From NCBI GenBank assembly GCA_963965975.1, contig OZ014412.1, positions 3,040,501-3,104,500 on the forward strand: DNA of 64,000 nt, read 5' to 3'. The stretch's first letter is position 1. Each line of letters begins with the position of its first letter. Made by a program: the position numbers and the translations under genes. The stretch comes from Xestospongia bergquistia (Eukaryota > Porifera > Demospongiae > Haplosclerida > Petrosiidae). Positions 1 to 13,811 of the stretch are shown piece after piece. The notes below the pieces were generated by a model. The model was not told the DNA's origin. It made no database searches and saw nothing but the letters and a program-made list of their open reading frames with translations.

Positions 1-210
1 AAAACCACCAATCATGTTTGAAAGATATGTCAGAAATACAACCACCTTTATTATTATTTCTATACAAACACTCCTTAAGAAGCAGTTAGTAATAATAAAG
101 AGGACAATAGTAACATTATAAAGAAACAATCCAATTACTTCACTGTATATACCTTGTGGATCTGTTGGACAATTTGCTGTCACATCACATATGTAAACAG
201 TAATAGTTAG
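1..210 (-). CDS. possible receptor exon(s), partial at left edge
   Basis: A minus-strand frame runs without a stop from about 176 to the left edge, reading NCPTDPQG, then a hydrophobic stretch (VIGLFLYNVTIVLFIITNCF) that could be a membrane helix. Two readings are possible. Either this is one exon encoding a stalk plus TM, or it ends at CAAG|gtatat near 165 as the stalk exon of an SRCR-type receptor (compare CQNSDNPG before the donor at 7165) and the rest is intron. The gene would continue beyond the window. Not recognised by name. Confidence 0.3.
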
Positions 211-1620
211 AAAAAGAACATTTTATTAAGACACTTTATAAGAATACTGTGCTGTGATTTCAGACACTAAATGTCTCTTCAAATAGACTGCAATTGGAGT
301 ACCAGATCATCATTTTATCTACTTACTCATACTCTTACATGCTCAGTAATGATATGATAGTAAACAAACCATATCTAGATACTATAAACATATAGTATCT
401 ATTCTTAGATGTAGTAGATAGCATTATCTAATCAATTGAAAAACAAATGTTCATTGATATGTCAGTTCTCTGTTGTTCAGTATTATTGGAACTGACTTAT
501 CATTAATAGTCATATCAACTAAATAGTCAATGACTGTTAATTGTAACAAAATTTTGTCTCTTTAAATTTGAAGTAGTTATCACCTTTCTAATTATATCAA
601 ATTATTTCACTAATAGATCCTCTGTGATAATTTGATGTATTAAGGTAGGATTAAAAACACCAATACCTTTCCACTATATAATACACAAATTATTAATATC
701 ATTGTTATTATTTTTCAGCAGTACCATGGTATTTTTCCATGGGAAGCCATTTGTATCAAAATTGAATGTATTCAACAGTATAGTTACAAGTTATGATTTA
801 CTTTTTAATGCTCATTATTATTTAAATTAACTTATGATTTATTAAATAAATAAGAAGTAAATCAAAGTAAATAAAAAAATCAAAATAAATAATCAAAGTA
901 AAGTAGATATTTAATAAATAATGATTTATTTAATATATCGAGATAATTTTCCAATTTTGATACAAACGGCGTCCTATATCTTTTTATTCAGTAATACTGT
1001 CTCAAATATTGAATGTAGAGTATTGGGCATAATTTATGTTGTCTCCAAAGTATTCAAGATCTACTTGTAGAGTATTTGCTCCATTTGGTATAAGACAATG
1101 TACTTTACTCAAACTTAATCAAAATTCTCTACTAAGTTTATCAAAACCTTCCTCATAGAATTAAAAACTATTTCTTATCAATAATTAACAATAATAAAAC
1201 AATATATTATTATTGTGTACTATGACTGATTTTATTATCATTGTTGATCTTTTATTGATAAAATATGTGAGTACTTAGTCAACAAGTTTATTGTGATACT
1301 GGTGAAGACAACAGATCTATTGTAGTAGTTAAGTTTAGTAATGTTGACATTGTTTCAATTAATTTAAAACAATAATTTAAAAATTGAAAACTTTATTATT
1401 ATTACAAATCAATTAACTTAATTAAAGTTATCATTTATTAATACTCATTATTAATAATATTAAAATATTTAATATTAAAACTAATATTATGTGTTGTTAT
1501 GTAATGATAAAGAAAAATGTATGAAATCAATTGACTACAATTTACTATTATTGATTATATTAATGAGCAATGTCATATTTTGTGATGATTTATTAACAAA
1601 ACATTAACAAATGTATTAAG
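210..1620. other. AT-rich intergenic DNA
   Basis: No supported gene. Mostly A/T runs and short TTAA/ATTA repeats; the only structure I can see is the inverted-repeat element at 739-977. Confidence 0.6.
739..977. mobile_element. MITE-like element with terminal inverted repeats
   Basis: The left end (739-764, containing GCCATTTGTATCAAAATTG) and the right end (952-977) are inverted copies of each other with about three mismatches over 26 bases. The 190-base interior is A/T-only and non-coding. The size and symmetry fit a small non-autonomous DNA transposon. No clear target duplication was identified, so the superfamily is left open. Confidence 0.55.
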
Positions 1621-1801
1621 TTATGAACAAGAACTAGGTCTTGTAGATGGACAAAAAATAAACCTAGTTAGAGCATTTTCTTTTAAATGAAATCTTTTTC
1701 CAGTGTTTTCAACTTGACAGCAATATTGTTTATAAAGAGAGGGTCCATGTTGTTCCATATTACAGTCAGCCATACAATGAGAGAATCCCTGTCTTATACT
1801 A
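1621..1801 (-). CDS. terminal exon, Cys-rich, unknown family
   Basis: A minus-strand frame follows a good acceptor (ctcctag) near 1802 and ends at TAA at 1621. It encodes about 59 residues with spaced cysteines: FSHCMADCN, KQYCCQV, RFIFCPSTRPSSCS. Six cysteines in about 50 residues suggest a small disulfide-bonded extracellular domain. It could be the last exon of the minus-strand gene starting near 5 kb or of a separate gene. I do not recognise the family. Confidence 0.35.
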
Positions 1802-2306
1802 GGAGTTGGTAACACTAACAAAAGAAAAGAACTGCAATTATAACTAACCACTGTAAGTAATGTATATGTTATGTTGTCATAGTGATGATAAAATATGATT
1901 GTTTGATATAGTATCTTTGTACCACATCACAGTAATGATATTATGTTAATATAATATGAAGTATTTTAATGTATTATATTGTATTATTAGATAATTAATA
2001 TGTTATAATTAAATTAATGGCTTACTTACTAGGGTCTATTGCTTGTTAATTGGTAAGGTAATCCTTTAAAAATAATCTAATACTATTTTCCAATTAAAAT
2101 TTATTGATCATGTCAAGATAAGTCAAGATAATCATGTATACATACCAGACTATGTTATTAATTAACCAATTAAATTTTTACTCTAATTATTAAAACTATC
2201 CTTTTATAGAATAAGAGGTGATTGATTTATTGGTAGTTAGCTCCTCCTAACATTTACCAAATCATTCATACTACTTGTTTCAGTAGGTTAATACTAGTCA
2301 AACTGA

Positions 2307-5063
<2,757 letters not shown>

Positions 5064-5529
5064 CTATATAATAAAACTAAATAAAATAGCACATTAATTT
5101 TGGTACAGCACCAAAAACCTGTCAAAGAAATATAAAATATAAATACATAATACATTTGAGGAAAATTAGTCAATTTAGAATACTACTTGACAAATTTTTT
5201 AATAAATGTATACATCTACTCAGTTGAGAAACATTTAGTTTCAGTAATTACAAAGTATAGAAAACTATACCATCACTTCTAACTGATGTTTATATTAGTA
5301 AATACCATTTATTTACAGGTGTTTTATATATTAGTTGTTAGTCTGATAAATTTTACAGTGATGCAACTAAAATTTGTTTATTTACACAATTCTATAATAA
5401 ATAACAAACCATTAATTTATGATTGTAATATTGATGACATTATGAGTCATCTCATGAATGTACTAATAAAATTAATGAGCAATATAATTTCAATATAATT
5501 GTGTTTATTGATACTATATAATTATTGTC

Positions 5530-5625
5530 AAGTCACGTGTGAATGTTAAAACTAAATTCATAATTTGTTAATTTCCTGTACTTCCAATATCAATGACACC
5601 TGCCATGTAGTATACATATTCATAC
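5530..5625 (-). pseudogene. SRCR exon fragment
   Basis: On the minus strand this reads YATWQVSLI-like text that matches the end of the better SRCR exon at 6600-6776, flanked by the same non-coding bases (actaaattcataat). It is a truncated second copy of that exon end; the front half of the domain is missing. Confidence 0.45.
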
Positions 5626-5703
5626 ATTATTTGTTATTTGATCATCAAACACTATAATAATAATTAGTTCCACCAAATTGAGAACAAAAGGTATGATACA
5701 AAT

Positions 5704-6029
5704 TCAGAGTCTTAACTGAATAAAAGGTAAGTAAAGAATTGAGTTTTGATATTTCTTTGCCATCCACACACTGTTGTTGGTCAATAATATATCATACCTT
5801 ATATAATACATATGTTCATCTCTAATTTGATGGTAATTAGTAATATTCTCATATTGAGATATACCAGTTATCACTTGATGTTGTACAGTATCTAGTAGTG
5901 ACTTATATAAGAGAGTGTGTATATAAAATGTACCTTGTCTTAGTGACTTAGCTCTTCTTATCCTATATATCATTATAAGTACTAGTACAATACATACCAG
6001 TATTAGAACTGACACACCCATCAGACTAT
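5704..6029 (-). pseudogene. type C receptor TM plus tail, intron read through
   Basis: Minus strand. The TM segment (SLMGVSVLILVCIVLVLIMI) and basic stop-transfer RIRRAKSLRQ match the array's TM exon. The sequence then reads straight on, without the usual intron, into a tail with DTVQHQVITGISQYENI and ends at TAA at 5704. The standard tail ending CAAYGVI is replaced by unrelated residues. It could be the 3' end of a minus-strand gene with the module at 6228-6470, but no Ig/FN3 exons lie upstream, so I treat it as a fragment. Confidence 0.5.
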
Positions 6030-6227
6030 CTATAATATGATACACACATGTAATTAATCAGCATTTGGTTGTTTAAAGTACAAACAATTTAATGTCCAAA
6101 CAATTCCATAACAATTGTTGTAAACACCTTACCTCCTAATATACAAAACCTTTAATTACTTGTGTATCATCTATATAACATACATAGAGATATAATAATG
6201 ATAACAAATGTACTAATGATTACTTAC

Positions 6228-6470
6228 TGGTGAAACAGTCACAATTCCTGGAGTAACTGTAACCATAGAAACAACATACAGGACAATTTGTTTTAAGAGA
6301 TGGGTAAATTATTTTTCAATCCAGTAATAGTGATATTAGTAGATGATATTGCCCAGTCATCTGATAATCTATCCTCCTCTTCAATATCGTATACATACAT
6401 ATTATATATACCAGTAGGTAGGTCATATGTACATCAAATTATTGTACTAGTACATACTGGAGAACAGAAT
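6228..6470 (-). pseudogene. type C ectodomain module fragment
   Basis: Minus strand. Reads YDLPTGIYNMYVYDIEEEDR and STNITITGL, the conserved end of the type C module, followed by CPVC and NCDCF before a donor at 6228 (gtaagta). The start of the module (YDITEATLYNDL, CYSCHF) is missing. Together with 5704-6029 it makes a partial 3' half of a receptor. Confidence 0.5.
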
Positions 6471-6599
6471 AGTTTTGATATAATTGCTAACACATTGTGT
6501 TTATTGATACTATATAATTATGGTCAATTCTTATGAATTATATTAATGTGTGAGGTATTTATTTAAAACTAAATTCATAATCACTGTTAATTTCACTGT

Positions 6600-6776
6600 A
6601 CTCCTATTATCAATGACATATTCCATGTAGCATACCAACTGGAGACACCATTAAAGGCCATTTGATGACACATCACATTAGCTACACTACAGTTAAAAGG
6701 ACCATCATCACAAACGTTACTCCAAGTACTAAGATAGTAAATTTCTACTATACCAGAATTGTTAGATTGGGTTATT
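6600..6776 (-). CDS. SRCR domain exon, N-terminal half
   Basis: Minus-strand frame SGIVEIYYLSTWSNVCDDGP followed by FNCSVANVMCHQMAFNGVSS. This matches the SRCR pattern G-x-V-E-[IV]...W-x-x-V-C-D-D...A-x-V-x-C-x-Q-x-x-F-x-G. A possible donor follows GVSS. Its phase fits the C-half exon at 7423-7281, but that exon lies upstream on this strand, so the two cannot belong to one gene in the present order. It is probably a leftover of a duplicated SRCR receptor. Confidence 0.55.
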
Positions 6777-6975
6777 GAGTTAAATTATAACATCATTTTC
6801 TATTAAAATAGATAATTTTTTATGATACCTATATTTTAATTTAACTAAAAAAATAAGAGCTACAAAAAAATAACTGCCAAAAAAAGTTTTCAATTTAAAA
6901 ACACACATTCTAACTAGTAGTTAGCTATGAGCTCACACCTTAAGTCCACCTGCATGTGTATGTATGGGCTTTGGT

Positions 6976-7423
6976 TTATTTTTCTTTACAGACAAAATAC
7001 CAGTAAAAGACCACAATAATGCATACAAAAATAATTACAAAAAGTGTGCCAAAAACACTTCCTACACTAGTTTCAATAGCAACATCTGAGTTATCACCAC
7101 CTGTACAAAAAAATTATAGTTAATCCATATGATATAATTCAAATTGCTCTTTTTACACAATTACCTGGATTATCACTGTTCTGGCAAGTAGCTAGTGTAG
7201 TATATGGGCCACTGGTACGAGTTAGAGAGAACTCTATGAACAAAGAGGAACATGTGCATTGTTGTTGTTTAGTTACATACCACACTCCAAAGAGACATCT
7301 TCACTATGATCACAGTTATGATATTCAGAAGATGGACAGCTTTCACAAGTAGAAAGACATTTAGTTGATGAACTAGTACATCCAACATTGTCCAACCAAA
7401 TAGTTTGAGAAATGGAGCCAGCA
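6976..7423 (-). CDS. SRCR (C-terminal half) single-pass receptor, 3' part
   Basis: Three minus-strand exons join in frame: 7423-7281, 7233-7165 and 7100-6976. The first gives AGSISQTIWLDNVGCTSSST, CLSTCESC and CDHSEDVSLEC, the classic SRCR second half (G-x-I-x-L-D-N-V-x-C ... C-x-H-x-E-D-V-x-[LV]-x-C). The second is a stalk (SGPYTTLATCQNSDNP). The third has a TM helix (SVFGTLFVIIFVCIIVVFYW) and a five-residue tail ending at TAA at 6976. SRCR receptors are common in sponges and usually bind ligands at the cell surface. Upstream exons were not found before 7.6 kb, so it may be a 5'-truncated copy. Confidence 0.6.
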
Positions 7424-7644
7424 CTATAATAACAAGTACACAGTTCGGACTTTATGTTATAACTATTATTGATGTTATAGAAGTTTATTGATTTTTTAAA
7501 CCAATTATTCTATCATTAACTACTCATTTATGCAGACATGTCTCTAAATTTTATGACAGTACTGATAGCTACTCTTGAGTAATATCAGTGACAATATTAT
7601 TATAATTATGTCTTTAATATTCATAATAATTGAGCAAGCTCTTA

Positions 7645-7790
7645 TTATATCACACCATATGCAGCACATGTGTTTATCTCTAGTTCAGTAGTAGGTAGTG
7701 TATTAGTGATCATATCAACATTCTCATATTGAGGTATATCTTGATGAGGGACAGTATCTGTTAGTGGATTAACAGGAGATGGTACAGTAC
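7645..7790 (-). CDS. orphan type C tail exon
   Basis: Minus strand: acceptor at 7791 then GTVPSPVNPLTDTVPHQD, IPQYENVDMITNTLPTTELE and INTCAAYGVI, then TAA. This is a full intact copy of the array's cytoplasmic tail exon, with YENV (a YxN-type SH2-binding pattern) and the terminal AAYGVI. No TM exon with matching spacing precedes it; the next TM exon upstream (8062-8157) has its own tail copy between. Confidence 0.6.
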
Positions 7791-7850
7791 CTACAATGTA
7801 ATAATATATTATATTCAAGTGAGATCATTACTCAATGCTATGTATATAAA

Positions 7851-7854
<4 letters not shown>

Positions 7855-7881
<27 letters not shown>
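7855..7881. repeat. (CA)n microsatellite
   Basis: About 13 CA dinucleotides, between two copies of the receptor tail exon. Confidence 0.85.
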
Positions 7882-7883
<2 letters not shown>

Positions 7884-7904
7884 TTATTGGTCAATATTAT
7901 ATCA

Positions 7905-8648
7905 TACCATATGCAGCACATGTGGTCATCTCTAGTTCAGTAGTATGATGGTAATTAGTAATATTCTCATATTGAGGTATACCAGTCATCACTTGATGTT
8001 GTACAGTATCTAGTAGTGACTTATATAAGAGAGTGTGTATATAAAATGTAGTTAACTGTACCTTGTCTCAGTGACTTAGTTCTTCTTATCCTATATATCA
8101 TTATAAGTACTAGTACAGTACATACCAGTATTAGAACTGACACACCCACTAGACTACCAGTAATACTACCTACAATATGTAGTAATATATTTAGTTAACT
8201 AGACTAGAAGTTATCATACTAATATCATTTATTATTAGACCTGTTTGAACATTCCTCACTGTAGTAGCTGTAATAATATGAACTCAATTGTTATGATATT
8301 AATGATAACTTGCTATTATCACAATTTGTACATATTGTACTAGGTGATGGAGATGACAATGTAATAATAATAGTTACACTTGATATAGTAGTTAGTGTAG
8401 GAGTAAGAGGAGGAGATAGTCCAGTAATTAATTGATTAATCGGTTTTACAGCATACTTCACACATTTACTAGCAGTACTGATATCTACTGATGTTCTCAC
8501 TATGGTAATACTACCACTGTAGTAGTCTGTTATAAGTGAGTTATATTCAATATAACATCCTTGTGATTGACTACCCTCAAGAAAATAACAAGTAAAACAA
8601 ATTTGTCCAGACTCCTCTTCTAAACTGCCTCTTTGTACATCAAATATA
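7905..8648 (-). pseudogene. hybrid receptor remnant: type D module with type C TM and tail
   Basis: Minus-strand pieces in order: type D module exon 8648-8314 (CFTCYFLEGSQSQGCYIEYN ... RTSVDISTASKCV, then a jump to KYAVKPINQLITG, about 25 residues missing inside the module); a short exon near 8273-8206 like the first TM exon of the 13.8 kb gene; the type C TM exon 8157-8062 (GVSVLILVCTVLVLIMI); and a tail copy ending CAAYGMI near 7905. The module donor is GC (A|gcaagt) rather than GT. The TM exon ends in phase 1 but the tail copy reads in phase 0 after the only visible acceptor, so the full chain does not join in frame. No Ig/FN3 exons precede it. Confidence 0.5.
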
Positions 8649-8649
8649 C

Positions 8650-9440
8650 TTAATGTAGAATGAAGGATTCACTCATGGATTTTTGTTTCAATTAGTACTA
8701 ATAATTGAGCTGATGTTGTTGGTCAACATACATTGTTATTCTTTGTCTTTACTCTAGCAAATTGTACAATTTGATTAGGTATCTATTATGATATGAGATT
8801 TACTGAACTAACACCACTATATGTACAAAGAGGAAGTTAATGATATTATATGTAACCACAGTGAGAGGTAGTGATGGTACTAATGTTACTCAACTTAAAA
8901 TAGACATTTACTTTTGACTTCATTCTTATCATAGCATTGATGTGACTGTCATCTAAACAATCTACCATTTATTGTTATTTCAATGTTATGCTAATATCAC
9001 AACTATCTTTCCTCAATATATTAAGCTGTAAACTACTGGTCTCTTTAGGTGTTTATAACATGACAATAGGTTAGTCAGTGGCCTAAAGACACCAATAATA
9101 CTTCTTATTACAAGTACATCTGTATTATGTACATATTAGGTATACATGAGTACATGACTAATGATAAGATGAATGTGGTTATCTCTCATATTGACCTCTG
9201 ATTGTAAAATTGTTTATTGGATTAAAAAATTATTAAAAATTGATTCACACATATTAACATATAGCAATGTCACACAAGATGTGCATTTGTACTAACTGTC
9301 ACAGGATTGACAAGGACAATATAAATGTAATCACTGTTACACACTTTATCATATGTACACATAGATATTAAATACACATATAAATGCTAACATATAACAC
9401 ACATTAGTATAATAATACATTTGATATAGTTATTAAGCAT
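8650..9440. other. gene-poor stretch
   Basis: No supported coding exon, RNA gene or repeat with clear ends. AT-rich. Confidence 0.5.
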
Positions 9441-9445
9441 GCTGT

Positions 9446-9675
9446 ACCTTGAATTGTTCAGCAAGTTCAACTTCATTTACAGCTGGTGACTTCAATATCA
9501 TTAACAATGTGTCTCTTAGTCTGATACCAGAGTTGGAACACACCAGTGATACCTTGATGGTTCTCTTAAATGTCATCTAGTTCAGGTGGAGTTAGTACTA
9601 GGGCAGTATCTATCTCTCGTAGTTTTGTAGTTACATGTGGAGCAACATAAGTAACTAGATCTTTATGAGTTAACT
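9446..9675 (-). pseudogene. death-domain exon, broken
   Basis: Minus strand after acceptor ctctaatat/AG at 9676: ELTHKDLVTYVAPHVTTKLR, EIDTALVLTPPELDDI, then a TAA where other copies have E, then ENHQGITGVFQLWYQTKR, and a deletion removing the TWDTLL segment. The pattern matches the death-domain fold (helix, I-x-x-A-L-x-L, L-x-x-I-E, L-W, L-A-[DE]-Q-L). The in-frame stop and the deletion make it a pseudo-exon. It lies downstream of the tail exon 10108-9727 and shares its orientation. Confidence 0.65.
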
Positions 9676-9726
9676 CTAATATAATAAATATAATATAATA
9701 TCTACTATATAGTAAAGTTTACTGAC

Positions 9727-10108
9727 CTGTTGTCTTCTTAATAGTTAATTTATCACTTGTTTTATTAGACAAAGTAGAGTACTGACTGTCAGGTGATGAT
9801 ATGTGACTTGTCATGTTACCATTAGTAGGTAGTGTAGAATACATAGGTGGAATAGGTGTTGAAATATGAGAATGAGGATGTTGAGTATGATCCATAAAGT
9901 TGGGTACTAGCATGTGCACTATGACTAAGTCTGGCATATTCTTCATTAGATAGTCCACTTACTAAATATGAAGACTGATATTGTTGTACTAAACTATATT
10001 GTTCCATTATTGATGTCTCATGTACTACTGTACTATATGGTACTGTAGAATGGAGAGTAGGAGAAGCAATAGGGCCATTTAGTGACAGAGTCACATCAGT
10101 ATAGTTAT
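9727..10108 (-). pseudogene. ITIM-like tail exon of a type D receptor
   Basis: Minus strand. Acceptor at 10109, then NYTDVTLSLNGPIASP, STVPYSTVVHETSIMEQYSL, SGLSNEEYARLSHS, and in another frame PPMYSTLPTNGNMTSH, SPDSQYSTLSNKTSDKLTIK and a donor (CAACAG|gtcagt) at 9727. Text matches the last exon of the 13.8 kb gene and the tail at 16.6-16.87 kb. VPYSTV fits the ITIM consensus. The two parts lie in different frames, so the copy is shifted; with the death-domain exon it forms a dead cytoplasmic region. Confidence 0.55.
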
Positions 10109-10164
10109 CTAGTTAAGTGTAGAATTTGTTGATATCATTAATACAGATAAGAAGGATTACAGTT

Positions 10165-10288
10165 ACAGTGTTCATCCCTAGTTCAGTAGTAGGTAGTGTA
10201 TTAGTGATCACATCAACATTCTCATATTGAGGTAGAACTTGATGAGGGACAGTATCTGTTAGTGGATTAACAGGAGATGGTACAGTAC
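10165..10288 (-). pseudogene. type C tail exon copy
   Basis: Minus strand: acceptor at 10289, GTVPSPVNPLTDTVPHQVLP, QYENVDVITNTLPTTEL; the homology ends before CAAYGVI. A 3'-truncated duplicate of the tail exon. Confidence 0.5.
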
Positions 10289-10430
10289 CTACAATAGATA
10301 ATATTATAAATAAAATATGACAAATAAATATGACAAATTATTATAAATAAATAAAATCACTTGGATTAAAAAATGTTTTAGTATAACAGTTACCAAGTAA
10401 ACACACACACTTATAGTGTTTAATATTATA

Positions 10431-10521
10431 TCATACCATATGCAGTACATGTGTTCATCTCTAGTTCAGTAGTAGGTAGTGTATTAGTGATCATATCAAC
10501 ATTCTCATATTGAGGTATATC
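10431..10521 (-). pseudogene. type C tail exon 3' fragment
   Basis: Minus strand: IPQYENVDMITNTLPTTELE, MNTCTAYGMI-like end. The front half of the exon is absent. Third tail copy within 2.9 kb. Confidence 0.45.
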
Positions 10522-10524
10522 TTA

Positions 10525-11300
10525 ATCTAACATGGTAAGTAATGTATGATATAAAAATTATGTGATTTTAAAGTGAGTTATAATATTATACAAGATTATA
10601 TATTAAGGTCTCAATTATAGGTTTTATTTAATTGTTACTGTAATTGCTACTAAAGTATATTCTGTTCTTTTACAATTATTACTACATATTATTATTACTA
10701 CATATTATTTATTATTAGTTAGCTACTACTGATATTAAGACAATAATATAATAGTTCAATATACTAACTTGTATTGTGTGTATAGTAGAAGTATTGATAG
10801 TACTAACTTAACAACCTATTGACCTAATTAATGGAGAGTATAGACTTAATATTACTACAATCAATGGAGCAGGGACTGGAATATGGAACAGTAATACAGC
10901 ATACTAATATTAGGATATTAATAATATTCACATGATTTGTCACATGACTTATTAAATATCTACAAAACAATAAGTCAATCATAAAACTATAAAACATAGA
11001 ATGACTTGTAAGTACTAAATATTATATATTATTAGTTGACAAAAATAAATTTGTTGTCAATTCTAATAATAGTTGTGTTTATCTTCTCCTACAAATTATC
11101 ATTTTTTGGGCATACATGGTGGTTTATTTGTCAGTTGTTAGTTGGAAAATGCTTCTTAACTTTTTAAACTATATTTACTAATGTTATAAGTATCTTCATC
11201 ATTGTGTACTGACTACTCTTATCATAATGATTAATAAACTTTATCAAATGATGTTAGTATCATTAGGCTATTTCTGTCCAAAGTTTAAATATACTTCACT
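10525..11300. other. AT-rich spacer without visible genes
   Basis: Nothing supported on either strand. Confidence 0.5.
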
Positions 11301-12528
11301 TATCTATTGATGTTCAAATCAGTCACCAATTATATCACATTAATTATCATTAGCAAGTAAGTACTGTTATTACAATATATGGACAGTTTTATTGGTATTA
11401 TATACATGATATAAATCATACAGTATAGTGTCAGTAATTATATAGACAATGTGAGGAATTATATCAAAATGTAGATCATGTAAAATTGTAAACACTATCT
11501 ACCATTATCTATGATGGAGTGATACTTGTCATACTTTTGATTTGTTGTTATGGTAAGTTAATTGGTAAGATATTATTACAGTAACAAATAACAATTTAAT
11601 TAAAAATTGTTTAAAAATAATATTACTACATAAAATGATATTACAAAACTCATATGATGTGATCACCTTATATGAAGATATATCTATTAGGTATATGTAC
11701 AAGGTAAAGGTGAAGTACATTACCTATTAAATAAATGTAGTAGACCAAATGTATTAACCACTCCTAATCAGAAGTTCCCAATGTACTGTTCTACTTGTCA
11801 TATATAAAGCTCCCGGATAGACCAGTAGTTTATAGCCTAATGTATAGGGGGAAAGAGAAGTCAGAAATCTCCAGGAGTAGTTTCATAATACATGTATACA
11901 TGTACTAGTAGAGTGTGCCCTTGCCAACAAGGAAACTTATGTGTTAACCCCTACCCTACTCTTAACCAGAAGTTTACAATATACTTGTCCACTTGTTATA
12001 TTGAAAGCTCCTTGATAGACCATTAATTGACACCCTAATTGTATGAAGAAGGAGAGATAAACATATGATCCTTTATTACATATAAACAGTATATAACATT
12101 TTAAGATAATATTGAAATGAAATGAAGTAAGGATTTCATTTCCTATCAAAATTATACCAGCTGCATATTAATGTTTATTTCCTTATCTCTATCCACCAAG
12201 AAGGAGAAGACTATGACCAAACTTAACCAGTGAAAGCTAAGTTCATAATGTTTGCATAAGTCAACAACACATGCTCTAAGACTGAAAACCCATGCAAACA
12301 TTTTTAAATCACTAAATGTGAATATACCAGATCCACAAGACCTAATTGTTACATCATAACAATAATAAGATATTGTACCTATATCAATGTGACCAAATAA
12401 TAGTACAATATTAATTATATAAAAGGACATCTTTGAAATTTTATACATGTATGTCAATATAGATATTAGATTGATTAATAGGAGGAGTTCATACTATTAT
12501 AATGAAATTAATAATGACTATGTAGTCA

Positions 12529-12559
<31 letters not shown>

Positions 12560-12960
12560 GCTCAACAAAGGCATAGAAAGTTATGAGTCTATTTCTACTA
12601 AGACCAATATGTCTTATCTTCCTTTCAATGCTTTTAAGTTTAATTTAAAAGTAAAAAAGAAAACATTCAAAATAGTTAATGTATGTCACTTGCTTGCACA
12701 TTGCCTTCCTTTTTTGACGAAGTTAAATGAATAATATACTTGAAGAACATTGATAACATAAACTAACTATATTATTTTTTGTAATGTCATCAGTTAATAA
12801 TGTTATTTTAATATAAGTAACTTCATTAGTATAATAATATATGCATATATAATATGGTATAGTAGTATTTGTAATAATGACATATTATTAGTGGGAGTAG
12901 TTCTAGATAAAGCTGAATATTTGATTATATTATGTATATAATATAATACACATTCCTTTA
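11300..12960. repeat. long intergenic duplication, copy 1
   Basis: Collinear with 20520-22390 over about 1.7 kb, with small indels: shared landmarks are TTGATGTTCAAATCAGTCAC, TAGTGTCAGTAATTATATAG, the twice-repeated GATAGACCAGTAG text near 11815 and 11995, an (AT)n run (12530-12560 here, longer in copy 2) and GTGGGAGT near 12890. The short open frames inside are not conserved between copies, so I see no gene. It may be a large non-autonomous element or an ordinary segmental duplication. Confidence 0.65.
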
Positions 12961-13159
12961 TTACATATAAACAGTATATAACATTATTATGAGGGGATAG
13001 ATAGATACTTATTATGGATTTTAGATCTTTTCATAATTTCACTCAATTCAATGATTGATGGTTTTGACAGACTGTGCTGTGTCACAAAAACAGCATAGCA
13101 TTTTAAGATTTAATAGTGGAAGCAATGAGAACTATGTATAATGAGTAGTAATTTATAAT

Positions 13160-13257
13160 TAGTACAATCACACCAGTATGATCCACTGAACATTGGTAAT
13201 GTGCTAGTTGATAGACTCCAATGTTAGGAGATAGAGTAAATATGAACTGAACAGCTA
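13160..13257 (-). pseudogene. Ig exon 5' fragment
   Basis: Minus strand: acceptor of the array type (attatatag) at 13258, then AVQFIFTLSPNIGVYQLAHY QCSVDH-like text, after which homology stops. An orphan piece of the Ig exon, about a third of its length. Confidence 0.55.
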
Positions 13258-13499
13258 TATAATAAAACTAAATAAAATAGTACATTAGTTATTAAGATAT
13301 TTTCACATTAAACTACTGAAATGATAATAATATGCATATAATAGAGACTTGAGTGGCTGGTAGAATCGATATATATATTACAAAATTTAACTTGTTTTTA
13401 ACAATTACTACCGCCTGAAGCTATGTGGTATATCTTAGTAACAAATTAATCCAAATTATGAAGTCATAAATAACCATACTTCTATAAATGTACTACAAT

Positions 13500-13790
13500 T
13501 TACTGATCATGTCTGAGTAAATGATATGTGATCTCTTTTTCAACTGCCTCAGCTACAACTTCATCTTGGAAATACTGATCATCACAATAATTATTGTGGT
13601 AAAGTATGTGGCTATCAAAACCAATTATGACAATTCTATAGTGGTGTTTTTTTGTTTTACGTATTTTGAAAAGTACATGGCAGTGTAGACTCCAAGGCTG
13701 AGAAGAACTGAACACTACGAAGGTGTGGCACTTGTAACGACTATACGTGCTATTTGTAGAGGTTCCCTGTAGGCTAATATTAGTAACAAT
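13500..13790 (-). CDS. unknown ORF, possible exon
   Basis: A minus-strand frame is open from about 13790 to a TGA at 13500. It includes RYKCHTFVVFSSSQPWSLHC, KTKKHHYRIVIIGFDSHILY and EVVAEAVEKEITYHLLRHD. Residue composition is balanced and charged, unlike the hydrophobic chance frames nearby, and it starts just upstream of the divergent receptor at 13812, which would allow a shared promoter. No homology recognised. Confidence 0.3.
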   Translation of the reverse strand: MVTNISLQGTSTNSTYSRYKCHTFVVFSSSQPWSLHCHVLFKIRKTKKHHYRIVIIGFDSHILYHNNYCDDQYFQDEVVAEAVEKEITYHLLRHDQ

Positions 13791-13811
13791 CTTAGTACGA
13801 TATTGTTATAG

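Noticed and set aside
12152-12734. Frames of 95-101 codons
   Set aside because: Within the duplicated non-coding block; the sister copy does not keep them open.
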